A stretch of 14,454 nt of DNA, taken from Simkania negevensis (GTDB lineage: Bacteria > Chlamydiota > Chlamydiia > Chlamydiales > JAFITR01). The position numbers and the translations under genes were made by a program. This document shows, piece after piece, positions 1 to 7,527 of the stretch; position 1 is the first letter of the stretch; every line of letters starts with the position of its first letter. The notes under the pieces were generated by a model that had not been told where the DNA came from, made no database searches, and saw nothing but the letters and a program-made list of their open reading frames with translations. The DNA lies in contig JAFITR010000022.1 in assembly GCA_017116025.1 (NCBI GenBank), positions 1-14,454 of the forward strand, in the 5' to 3' direction.

Positions 1-86
1 TTGAGGAGCCTTTTTAACACAAATTTCACCTTCCAACCCGGGGCTATCTCGCGTCTGTCCATCCGGAGCCTTGCAGGCAGCAATGT

Positions 87-101
87 GAGGCCTTCGGCCT
101 C
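87..101. repeat. Small GC-rich hairpin in the leader region
   Basis: A perfect inverted repeat has 6-bp arms (GAGGCC and GGCCTC) around a TTC loop. It resembles in style the GGCC-centred hairpins of the large palindrome at 10663-10861, but no longer match between the two was seen. No T-run follows, so it is not a convincing intrinsic terminator. The surrounding 1-217 stretch holds no gene I can support. A short open frame at 1-189 has no recognisable domain. No clear promoter for the downstream gene was identified. Confidence 0.45.
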
Positions 102-217
102 TTGTAGCGAACGGTTTATGAAATATTTTTGTGCCATTTTGGATTGCAATAATGTCTCTAAGCAGCTACGTTCTCGTTTTGCATTTTAACAGACAAAGAT
201 CACGAGGAGAGCGATTC

Positions 218-1756
218 ATGGCAAAAAAAGACGTTGATGTTCTATTCATTAACCCTGGTTCACGCAAGGCTATTTACCAAAGTTTGGGCGACGATATATG
301 TGCTGTTGAGCCACCGTCGCTTTCCGGACTTTTTGCTGAATATATAAAAAAGAAGGGATTTGTTGTCGATATTGTCGATGCAATGGCCCATGGTTATAAT
401 GGCGAGGATGTGGCACAACTTGTTTCGAGTAGCTTTAATCCAACTCTTGTCGTCCTTGTTGTTTATGGCTACCAGCCTTCGGCGTCTACGCAGAACATGG
501 ATTCTGCTACTGAGCTTTGCCAAGCCCTTAAAGATTCAAATCCTTCGATACCTATTTTGATGACGGGTACGCATCCGTCGGCACTTCCCGTCAAAACATT
601 ACAAGAGACTGCTGTCGATTTCGTCTGCAATAGTGAGGGGCCTGTAACAATTTTAGAGACGTTGAAAGTGGTTAAAGCACGCTCTACAGATGTTTCCAAT
701 GTGCCGGGTCTGTGCCATCATGTTGGGAATGAGGTCGTTAACAACCCTCCGCCTCCATTAATTCAAAACCTTGATGAGGAGATGCCTGGTGTTGCTTGGG
801 AATTGCTTCCTATGGATATGTACCGTGCACACAATTGGCATTGCTTCGATCACATCGATGCTCGTGCGCCCTACGCTTCGATTCACACCTCTTTCGGTTG
901 CCCCTACCGCTGTACCTTCTGCTGCATCAACGCTCCCTTTGGCAAGTCGTCCTATCGACTTTGGTCTCCTGATACTGTTGTCAAAGAGATCGACATCCTT
1001 GTCAACAAATATGGCATAAGAAACATCAAGTTCATTGACGAGATGTTTATACTTAATCCGCAGCATGTTCTGGGGATATGTGATCGACTGATCGAGCGTA
1101 ACTACGATCTGAATATCTGGGCTTATGCTCGTGTAGATACTGTCCAGGACAAGTTTTTAGAGAAATTACGTAAAGCTGGATTCCGTTGGCTCTGTTTGGG
1201 GATTGAATCGGGCAGCAAGCACGTTCGCGATGGTGTGACAAAGGGAAGGTTCTCGCAGGAGGATATTCAGGACACTGTACGGCGTATTAAGGACGCCGGT
1301 ATTTATCTCATCGGCAACTACATCTTTGGCTTGCCGGACGACACGTTTGAGTCGATGGAAGAAACCCTTGCTATGGCGATGGAGTTGAACTGTGAATTTT
1401 CTAACTTCTACAGTGCGATGGCGTATCCTGGTTCGAAATTGTATACGATGGCTATAAAAGAGGGGTGGGAGCTGCCTTCTTCATGGATTGGTTTTTCGCA
1501 GCACGGTCACGAGACCTTCCCTATGAAGACAGAAACGTTATCTTCAAAAGAGGTGTTGCTTTTCCGTGATGCTGCATTCAACATCTTTTATGAAAACGAA
1601 AACTATTACGATATGTTACGGGTTAAGTTTGGCCAAGGCGTTGTGGATGAAGTGAAGCGTATAATGCAGAAGCGCTTGCCTCGTAAGCTCTTTTCCGAAG
1701 ACGAACGCGTTACTATGGAAAAGACGCTACGTACTAAATTCCTCTCCGTAGTATAA
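218..1756 (+). CDS. B12-binding-type radical SAM protein
   Basis: Predicted 512-residue class B-type radical SAM enzyme, in which a cobalamin-binding fold precedes the radical SAM barrel. Residues about 5-150 look like the Rossmann-type B12-binding domain, with the GTHPSALP segment near 117-124 typical of the group. The radical SAM domain follows, and its cluster-binding motif CxxxCxxC is at C228, C232 and C235 with an extra C236. Later barrel segments are visible around 270-276 (IKFIDEM), 328-333 (GIESGS) and 367-373 (YIFGLPD). The start is chosen at ATG 218 because GAGGAG (204-209) lies 8 nt upstream; an in-frame extension to 131 has no such site. The next gene follows after 17 nt on the same strand and encodes GDP-L-fucose synthase, so a role in modifying a sugar, lipid or glycan is plausible. 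Family members include methyltransferases and cyclases, and the substrate cannot be read from the sequence. Family confidence is high; specific function is unknown. Confidence 0.9.
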   Translation: MAKKDVDVLFINPGSRKAIYQSLGDDICAVEPPSLSGLFAEYIKKKGFVVDIVDAMAHGYNGEDVAQLVSSSFNPTLVVLVVYGYQPSASTQNMDSATELCQALKDSNPSIPILMTGTHPSALPVKTLQETAVDFVCNSEGPVTILETLKVVKARSTDVSNVPGLCHHVGNEVVNNPPPPLIQNLDEEMPGVAWELLPMDMYRAHNWHCFDHIDARAPYASIHTSFGCPYRCTFCCINAPFGKSSYRLWSPDTVVKEIDILVNKYGIRNIKFIDEMFILNPQHVLGICDRLIERNYDLNIWAYARVDTVQDKFLEKLRKAGFRWLCLGIESGSKHVRDGVTKGRFSQEDIQDTVRRIKDAGIYLIGNYIFGLPDDTFESMEETLAMAMELNCEFSNFYSAMAYPGSKLYTMAIKEGWELPSSWIGFSQHGHETFPMKTETLSSKEVLLFRDAAFNIFYENENYYDMLRVKFGQGVVDEVKRIMQKRLPRKLFSEDERVTMEKTLRTKFLSVV

Positions 1757-1762
1757 AGTCAA

Positions 1763-1770
1763 GGGAGGGG
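1763..1770 (+). promoter_or_regulatory. Ribosome binding site supporting a TTG start
   Basis: GGGAGGGG lies 3 nt upstream of TTG 1774 and in the gap after the radical SAM stop codon. No ATG or GTG nearby gives the dinucleotide-binding N-terminus in frame, so this site decides the non-ATG start of the fucose synthase gene. Confidence 0.6.
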
Positions 1771-1773
1771 TCT

Positions 1774-2739
1774 TTGAGTAGTTACCTTAATTCGACGGTT
1801 TTTATTGCTGGCGCACATGGCATGGTAGGTAGTGCTCTTGTACAACGATTTGAGGCGTTAGGCTTAAAACGTAGCCAGCTTCTTACTCCAACACACTCCG
1901 AGCTTGACTGTACTGATATGCATGCTGCGGACGGTTTTTTCGTTCGATATCAGCCTGATATTGTCGTTGTTGCAGCGGCTCTTGTTGGAGGGATTTATGC
2001 CAACAGTACGCGCCCGGCAGAGTTTTTCTATGAGAATGCGATGATTGCGCAAACGTTGATTCATGCAGCATATGTGCATAATGTGAAGCGGCTTGTCTTT
2101 CTTGCGAGCTCCTGCATGTATCCTACCGATGCACAACAACCTCTGCGAGAAAAATCGATTTTTATGGGCCCTCCGGAAAAGACAAACGAAGCCTATGCTT
2201 TGGCAAAAATTTGCGGAACAAAGATGTGCGAATATTATCATATGCAGTATGGCTGCGATTTTTTTACTGTGATTCCTACGAGTCTATACGGTCCGCAAGA
2301 AAGTTTTGATGAGAAGAAATGTCATGTTATCCCTGCGTTGGTTCAACGTTTTCACGAGGCAAAAGAAGGCGACTTACGTGAAGTGGCGATCTGGGGGACA
2401 GGGATGCCTTTGCGTGAATATCTATATGTAGACGACTTTGCCGAAGCCCTCTGTGTTGCACTCCAGCACTATCATGAACCTTCTGCGATTAACATTGGCA
2501 GCGATGAGGAAGTATCCATCAAAGAGCTGGCTCAGCTGATCGCCGAGGTCGTGGGGTATCGAGGAAAGATCGTTTGCGATACAACAAAACCCGATGGGTT
2601 TTATCGAAAGAAAACCGATACAGAGAAATTCAAGCAGCTCGGATGGAAACCTAAAATCCCTCTTCGCGAAGGATTAAAAAAAATCTACACCCAGTTCTTG
2701 TCTAGAGAGGCCGCTTGCTGTAGCGGGGATTTGGGGTAA
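1774..2739 (+). CDS. fcl: GDP-L-fucose synthase (GDP-4-keto-6-deoxymannose epimerase/reductase)
   Basis: Extended short-chain dehydrogenase of 321 residues that converts GDP-4-keto-6-deoxy-D-mannose to GDP-L-fucose with NADPH in the cytoplasm. The Rossmann motif GxxGxxG is at G13, G16 and G19 (GAHGMVG). The catalytic set aligns with E. coli Fcl at a constant offset of 5: S112 (Ser107), C114 (Cys109), Y141 (Tyr136), K145 (Lys140) and H184 (His179). This includes the acid/base Cys and His needed for the epimerisation. Length matches the family (about 320). The start is TTG, preceded by a strong GGGAGGGG. It forms a likely operon with the radical SAM gene 17 nt upstream. The partner dehydratase gene gmd is not in the window and could lie upstream. 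The last 21 codons overlap the 3' end of the convergent minus-strand gene, and the C-terminus after about residue 309 looks like a tail beyond the conserved fold. Confidence 0.93.
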   Translation: MSSYLNSTVFIAGAHGMVGSALVQRFEALGLKRSQLLTPTHSELDCTDMHAADGFFVRYQPDIVVVAAALVGGIYANSTRPAEFFYENAMIAQTLIHAAYVHNVKRLVFLASSCMYPTDAQQPLREKSIFMGPPEKTNEAYALAKICGTKMCEYYHMQYGCDFFTVIPTSLYGPQESFDEKKCHVIPALVQRFHEAKEGDLREVAIWGTGMPLREYLYVDDFAEALCVALQHYHEPSAINIGSDEEVSIKELAQLIAEVVGYRGKIVCDTTKPDGFYRKKTDTEKFKQLGWKPKIPLREGLKKIYTQFLSREAACCSGDLG

Positions 2740-5388
2740 GAAGAGGGTGGTGGAAGGGAGTTTTGTAGCAAAACGGTTATACTTTGTTTGAGCGATTGTA
2801 AGGGTAGTCCTTGCGTCGGGGTTCTCTGGTGTGTTTTGAGATAATAACGAGAGTATTTCCTCTGCTTGTTCCGGATAATAGATTCTTTTCCCGTTGAGTG
2901 TTCGAAAATCTTCTTGGCAGGAGATCGTGTTGTCGTTCTCCTCTCTTTTGATAAGAACCGTGTCGAAGATGGAAACAACTTCTTGAGCTTCTTCGTAGGA
3001 TAGCGCTATTTCGTGTTGAACTAAGCTGTTAATCATGACCAACGTGGCGCTTCGAAATTTGAGGCTGTCTTTTTGCCCTTGTGGAAAAACGGTTTGGATG
3101 GCTCGTAGAAATATGAGTATTGATGAGCGTTCATCTTGCTTGCCTAAGAGGAAGGGAGCTTGATCTAACAATGTAATGGATACCCAATGGCGCATATACT
3201 GCTCGTGCTTGCTTCTAGATTGTAAAATTTTCGCCCCCAGTAGCAACGTAATTCTATTGAGTTCGGCTAGGCTAAGGGAAGATGAACAGCATGCTTCTGA
3301 GAGGAGGAAGTCGATCAACTTGGCCTTTGATCGGTAGTCAAATTTTTCGACGCTTGGCACCCAGGCTTTGAAGTAAATACTTGCTTTGAATGCTCCTTTT
3401 CTATTTTGCTGAGCCAGCAGTTCTTTTGTTGTGTTTTCCACCCTCCTTCGTACATCGACTCCTAACTCCTGATATCCTGTTGTGAACTTCCCGAGAACCT
3501 TTGATGTTTCGAGCCATACGTCAATGACATTTTTTGGTTCGATGTTGGTCGCTTGGAATACATTCCTTTTTATTGCACTAACGAGTTGTGGTACGAGATG
3601 ATTGGAGCCGGTACATAGCTGGTCGTTGATTACTTCTTCGATGTGGGAAAACATCGCCTGGATATCGCCTGGCTGAAGCTTTTTTCGTTGGACAAGGCAT
3701 TCGAATCGTTGCCCAAATGCTAACATGCCAAATTCCGTACGCTCTTCTCTAGAGACTCGCCCCCTGAGCACATTTATTATGCTGACGCATAGACGTAGAG
3801 TGTCTTTCCCATTCTTCTCCCGATGCTTATGAGCAAGTTTCAACAGAAAAGCAACGACTTCTTTAACGGTTCTTTCATCGTGTTGCCTTTCCCGGACGAG
3901 TGTTTCTGCTATGAGATCGATGCTCCTTGGACAAAAATGTTCGTCTGCTTCGATCTCTATTTTTTTGAGAAGGGAAGAAATAGCCCATTCGAGGATGGTC
4001 CCTCTTCCCATAAACTGCACAGCGGTGTTACTTAAAAGAAGGATGTTTGTTATATCGTGGTAGTCGTGTCTTCTTTTTGAAGCGATGTGGCCTTCGAAAG
4101 CGTTTATTACAAGTCTGTGTGTGGTAGCTGGTGAGTACCCCATTTTTTGTCTGATGAGGCTTTGCATCTCTAGAAAGAGGGGTAGAATGGCTTCCTGTTC
4201 TCCCCATTTGAGATAGTGAGTTCCGATGACAAGTAGGGCATCGATCATTTCTTGTACAGCCTGCTCGGGCACAGCAAACCCTGAAGGGGCTTGTTTCGCT
4301 TCTTCTAACGCTTGTTTAGCTAGTCTTACATCAACCTTTTCTGCTGAACACTCCTCTTTAAGTTTGTTTAACAGTAGGAGAAGATGGTTTGCTCCTAGCC
4401 GTTTCCATAACTCTTGCCGCATGGATTCCATGTTAACATGGTCATCTTGTTCTGCTTTTTTGACATTGTGGGAGAGGAATGTATATGCCTCGTCTAAAAA
4501 GGAGATGTTGTCAAAGAGCGAAGAGAACTTCTCACAGCATGTCAGGGCGTTGTTGATACCGTCTAAGGTTTTCGTATTATGGGTATAAAACTGTTGACTC
4601 CAGCTTTCTTGGATCGTTTTGGGATCGAGGGTAAGTCTGCTCTTCATGAAGGTAACGAGTTGGAGCAGCTCATCAGTAGGCGCTTGTTGTGCTAGTTCTG
4701 CGAATGTCCAGATTTTTGTTATGGCTATGGCAGACTCTGTTGCGTTGAGAGTTGTGGCGGGTAGGGTTTCCCATCGTTGATTAGCGATGGCTAGAGCAGC
4801 GCTGTCTTCTTCTCCATCTCTCAATTTGTTGCAGACTCGATCGGTAAAATGAAAAGCCGTTTCAAGTTCTACCTTGTTTTTCCAAGAGGGAGGCGCTTTG
4901 AAAAAAGCTTCTTTGGCAAGAGCGTTTGCTACTTCTGTATCCTCTGTTGCGTGCATTGTGAAGAGTGTTGTGCGCATTCGATTGAATCGACAATCCATCA
5001 TGATGGGAAGAAACCCTTCAGGAAACAATAATCCTGCTCCTACAGCGCCGTATAGGGTGGTCGCTAGAGAACGTACTGCAGGGAGGAAGAACAAAACTGT
5101 CTCTTTGGCAAAAGAAAGGAGTTTTCCCCTTGTCGTAGAAGAAAACCCGTTGCTTTTAATAACGTGTGTAAGCAGAGCAAAGGTGTTGAGGGTGCCTTCT
5201 ACGATATTCCATAGGGTGTCAAAAAAGCTGAAGATAGGGATTGTAACGGTGATAATTCGTGTTACGAGCACACGGTCAATCCAGCGTTTAGAACACAAAA
5301 AGCCTTCGAGCTGGCTGCGAAAACAAAAGTCTGCGCTTGAGGAAGGCAACATTAAGAGCTTTGTTTCACTTGCCATGGTTGATGACAT
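2674..5388 (-). CDS. Large hypothetical protein with hydrophobic N-terminal region
   Basis: Protein of about 904 residues that I do not recognise as a named family. Two hydrophobic stretches, about residues 37-75 and 97-131, are separated by roughly 20 polar residues. The remaining ~770 residues are rich in Leu, Ala, Glu and Lys, look almost wholly alpha-helical, and could form a HEAT/TPR-like solenoid; no clear motif was seen. The start at 5388 is chosen because GGAGGAG lies just upstream with a 2-nt gap, the same GGAG-TT-ATG arrangement seen at fliG. An in-frame ATG at 5376 (14-nt gap) is the alternative, and an extension to 5433 has no such site. The paired hydrophobic region is reminiscent of chlamydial inclusion-membrane (Inc) proteins, but Inc lobes are usually more compact. 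The gene is convergent with fcl, overlapping it by 66 bp, and divergent from fliF. Coding status is well supported by the 900-codon open frame. Confidence 0.85.
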   Translation of the reverse strand: MSSTMASETKLLMLPSSSADFCFRSQLEGFLCSKRWIDRVLVTRIITVTIPIFSFFDTLWNIVEGTLNTFALLTHVIKSNGFSSTTRGKLLSFAKETVLFFLPAVRSLATTLYGAVGAGLLFPEGFLPIMMDCRFNRMRTTLFTMHATEDTEVANALAKEAFFKAPPSWKNKVELETAFHFTDRVCNKLRDGEEDSAALAIANQRWETLPATTLNATESAIAITKIWTFAELAQQAPTDELLQLVTFMKSRLTLDPKTIQESWSQQFYTHNTKTLDGINNALTCCEKFSSLFDNISFLDEAYTFLSHNVKKAEQDDHVNMESMRQELWKRLGANHLLLLLNKLKEECSAEKVDVRLAKQALEEAKQAPSGFAVPEQAVQEMIDALLVIGTHYLKWGEQEAILPLFLEMQSLIRQKMGYSPATTHRLVINAFEGHIASKRRHDYHDITNILLLSNTAVQFMGRGTILEWAISSLLKKIEIEADEHFCPRSIDLIAETLVRERQHDERTVKEVVAFLLKLAHKHREKNGKDTLRLCVSIINVLRGRVSREERTEFGMLAFGQRFECLVQRKKLQPGDIQAMFSHIEEVINDQLCTGSNHLVPQLVSAIKRNVFQATNIEPKNVIDVWLETSKVLGKFTTGYQELGVDVRRRVENTTKELLAQQNRKGAFKASIYFKAWVPSVEKFDYRSKAKLIDFLLSEACCSSSLSLAELNRITLLLGAKILQSRSKHEQYMRHWVSITLLDQAPFLLGKQDERSSILIFLRAIQTVFPQGQKDSLKFRSATLVMINSLVQHEIALSYEEAQEVVSIFDTVLIKREENDNTISCQEDFRTLNGKRIYYPEQAEEILSLLSQNTPENPDARTTLTIAQTKYNRFATKLPSTTLFLPQIPATASGLSRQELGVDFF

Positions 5389-5390
5389 AA

Positions 5391-5397
5391 CTCCTCC
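5391..5397 (-). promoter_or_regulatory. Ribosome binding site choosing the start of the large hypothetical gene
   Basis: Read on the minus strand this is GGAGGAG, two bases before ATG 5388 and 14 bases before ATG 5376. It rules out the longer reading from 5433 and favours one of these two starts. The short spacing matches the AGGGAG-TT-ATG arrangement before fliG. Confidence 0.55.
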
Positions 5398-5557
5398 AAC
5401 ATAATGAATGGGCGTGACAAAGAGTGAAGTCAATTCCCCTCATCCACATCAACAAAAACATGATCAAAGGTATTATTCCAAGGGCTTTGTTTAGGGCGGT
5501 TTTACCAAAAGGAACTTGATGGTCAGTGTTAATTGGGATCGATATCACAAACTCTTC

Positions 5558-5625
5558 TCTCTGTGTGCTCTGTGATCTCTGTGGTGTAAAAGATGATACC
5601 ACAGAGATCACAGAGCGCACAGAGA
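5558..5625. repeat. Near-perfect 28-bp inverted repeat built from 9-nt units
   Basis: The left arm 5558-5585 and right arm 5598-5625 are reverse complements with a single mismatch, around a 12-nt loop. Each arm consists of three tandem 9-nt units of the form CACAGAGNN; the right-arm units start at 5600, 5609 and 5618. A C-T6 run follows at 5628-5634, giving a superficial terminator look on the + strand. However, the element sits between divergent genes where no transcript needs to end, unless it acts in a 5' leader. It is better described as a dispersed palindromic repeat or a structured leader element. Nothing coding is seen in the rest of 5389-5861 (473 bp). Confidence 0.8.
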
Positions 5626-5772
5626 TGCTTTTTTAAACATCATAAACTATTGATAATCAATATGCTCTTGTTGCCAAATCGTTTTTGATAAAATCGCCCT
5701 GACAATTAACCGCTGATCTTCACTGGCTCACTGGTTATTTATGCAACAACGCCCCTATGAAGTGGAAAAGTT

Positions 5773-5801
5773 TTGATTTCTTTTTTGAAGTGTTTTACAA
5801 G
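5773..5801 (+). promoter_or_regulatory. Weak candidate promoter for the fliF operon
   Basis: TTGATT (5773-5778), a 17-nt spacer and TACAAG (5796-5801) give 4/6 matches to each sigma-70 hexamer, about 60 nt upstream of fliF. The match is weak in AT-rich DNA, and no sigma-28 or sigma-54 type site was recognised. Treat it as a suggestion only. Confidence 0.2.
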
Positions 5802-5861
5802 GGTGGTGTAACGGATTGTGGGCCGACTTGTTGGCAGAGGCTAAGTCTTTAGGTAGGATGT

Positions 5862-7481
5862 ATGAATTTGCAATTTCTCAGAGACCTTGGGAATCAGCTT
5901 GCCCGAATTTGGCGTGAGATCAAGATTTATCAGAAGTTCACGGTTATTCTTGCGGCCCTGTTTTTGATTGGTGTGTTGATCTTTTTGGTCGTAGGGGCAG
6001 TCTCTACGCGCTACGATGCGCTCTACCCTGTAGGTCGCATTACTATAAATGATGCAGCAGAGATTAAAGCCTATCTCGACAGTTCGAGGATCCCCTATAA
6101 GATCAAGGCTGACACTTTGATTTTGGTTGCTGAAAGAGAAGTGCACCGTATACGTATGGACTTGGCGGCGATTGGGTTGCCGCAGCTAAACCGTTCCAAA
6201 GGCTTTGAATTATTTGACCAAGACACCTGGATCAAAGGGGAAAAAGAGCTGCAAATCCTTGAGATGCGGGCATTGATAGGACAGCTTGAAAGAGATGTTA
6301 CCGAGTACGACAATATTACCTCAGCCAGTGTGGTGATCGACTTGGCTCCCCCGCGTCCTTTTGGTGGTACGATGTACAAAACCAAGGCCTCCATTATCCT
6401 CGATTTGATGCCAGGAGCGCGGTTGGGCACTTCTCAGCTGCGTGCTATTACCTATCACATCTCCGGTGCCGTCCGTGGGCTTGCCCCCAATATGATTGCC
6501 ATTTCTGATACTGATGGCAAGCTATATCAAGCGATCGATCCTAATGGAGAAATAGACCTCATACGTGCTGCAGAGATGGCTTTGGAAGAGCGCATCAAGA
6601 CAAAAGTCGACGGCATGCTTGCAATGATCGTTGGCCGAGAAAACTTTTACTCTAGTATTCAAGTTGTCCTAAACAGGGAGAGAAGTTCACAAGAGAGGAA
6701 AGTATTTAGCGGTACGGTCAATGGGATTAGTTTGGGTGATCCTGTTGCTTTGAGTGTAACGGAATCTGGTTTGCAGCTCACTGAGAGAGAAACGTCAGAG
6801 GTTGGCACCCCAGGCACTAATACGGAAGCTGTGGCAGGTGCAGTCGCTGGCGGGGCAGAGCTCTTGAACAGGCAAGAGAAGAGAAGCCAGCAATACACAC
6901 AGATGGCTGTGCCTGTTGACCATATCAAGATACAGACCCAGCCTGGGCAGATTCAGCGCATCTCTATTGCTGTCATGATTGACAAGACGATCGCCGTTGA
7001 CAGTGGTGCCGATTTGCCTGAAGAGGCTGTTCAGGCAGGCCATCGTAATGCTGAGCAGATTAAAGCAGAAGTAGAGAGTCAGCTTACCAAGATCCTTGAA
7101 GGCTATGGAGGGGCAGTAATCGCTCCTGCCGTTGACTTTGTTGAGTTTGACAAGACGGTTATTACTCAACGTGCTGAAGATAAAACATGGGGTGATGTGA
7201 TAGAAATAGGGACAAAAACAGTGACCGTGTTATTTATCCTCCTCGTCGTTATCGCTATGTTTTGGACATTTAATCGCTTCTGGAAACGCCATATGATGCA
7301 GCCTCCTCTCCTCGAAGAAGAAGAGGAAGAGCATGAATACACAGAAGAAAGCTCCTTGATGGAGCTAGAAGCGATGATTGAGTCGATCAAAATACGCATA
7401 CAAAATGATCCTCAAGCCGTCTTGGAGGTCATTCGAGAATGGTTGGCAGAGGAGATAGAATTTGGTCTTGAACAACAGTAA
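5862..7481 (+). CDS. fliF: Flagellar MS-ring protein FliF
   Basis: FliF builds the inner-membrane MS ring on which the flagellar rotor and export gate assemble. The 539-residue length is close to the usual ~550. Transmembrane helix 1 is at about residues 26-47 and helix 2 at about 453-471, flanking a long periplasmic region. The first part of that region (about 50-220) resembles the ring-building motifs shared with SctJ of type III secretion. After helix 2 comes an acidic linker (EEEEEE) and a helical C-terminal tail (about 500-535, ending ...EVIREWLAEE) of the type that binds the N-terminal domain of FliG. Start ATG 5862 has a weak AGG-rich upstream region. The gene heads the fliF-G-H-I-J cluster, with fliG 46 nt downstream. 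Chlamydiaceae keep a fliF homologue in the same place but without fliG. SctJ is an unlikely alternative because of the two helices and long C-terminal tail. Confidence 0.95.
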   Translation: MNLQFLRDLGNQLARIWREIKIYQKFTVILAALFLIGVLIFLVVGAVSTRYDALYPVGRITINDAAEIKAYLDSSRIPYKIKADTLILVAEREVHRIRMDLAAIGLPQLNRSKGFELFDQDTWIKGEKELQILEMRALIGQLERDVTEYDNITSASVVIDLAPPRPFGGTMYKTKASIILDLMPGARLGTSQLRAITYHISGAVRGLAPNMIAISDTDGKLYQAIDPNGEIDLIRAAEMALEERIKTKVDGMLAMIVGRENFYSSIQVVLNRERSSQERKVFSGTVNGISLGDPVALSVTESGLQLTERETSEVGTPGTNTEAVAGAVAGGAELLNRQEKRSQQYTQMAVPVDHIKIQTQPGQIQRISIAVMIDKTIAVDSGADLPEEAVQAGHRNAEQIKAEVESQLTKILEGYGGAVIAPAVDFVEFDKTVITQRAEDKTWGDVIEIGTKTVTVLFILLVVIAMFWTFNRFWKRHMMQPPLLEEEEEEHEYTEESSLMELEAMIESIKIRIQNDPQAVLEVIREWLAEEIEFGLEQQ

Positions 7482-7527
7482 AGAGTGGTCTTGCTCTCCT
7501 CAAAGATAAAAGTAATGGCAGGGAGTT

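Noticed and set aside
1..189. 62-codon open frame at the left edge
   Set aside because: No recognisable domain, a TTG start with no visible upstream context, and it contains the GAGGCC hairpin; most likely non-coding.
4874..5404. 176-codon open frame on the + strand
   Set aside because: Fully antisense to the well-supported large minus-strand gene over most of its length, with no convincing Shine-Dalgarno or domain.
5558..5634. Intrinsic terminator
   Set aside because: There is a stem followed by six T, but it lies between divergent genes, is A/T-balanced with a 12-nt loop, and has internal 9-nt tandem units; a repeat element fits better.
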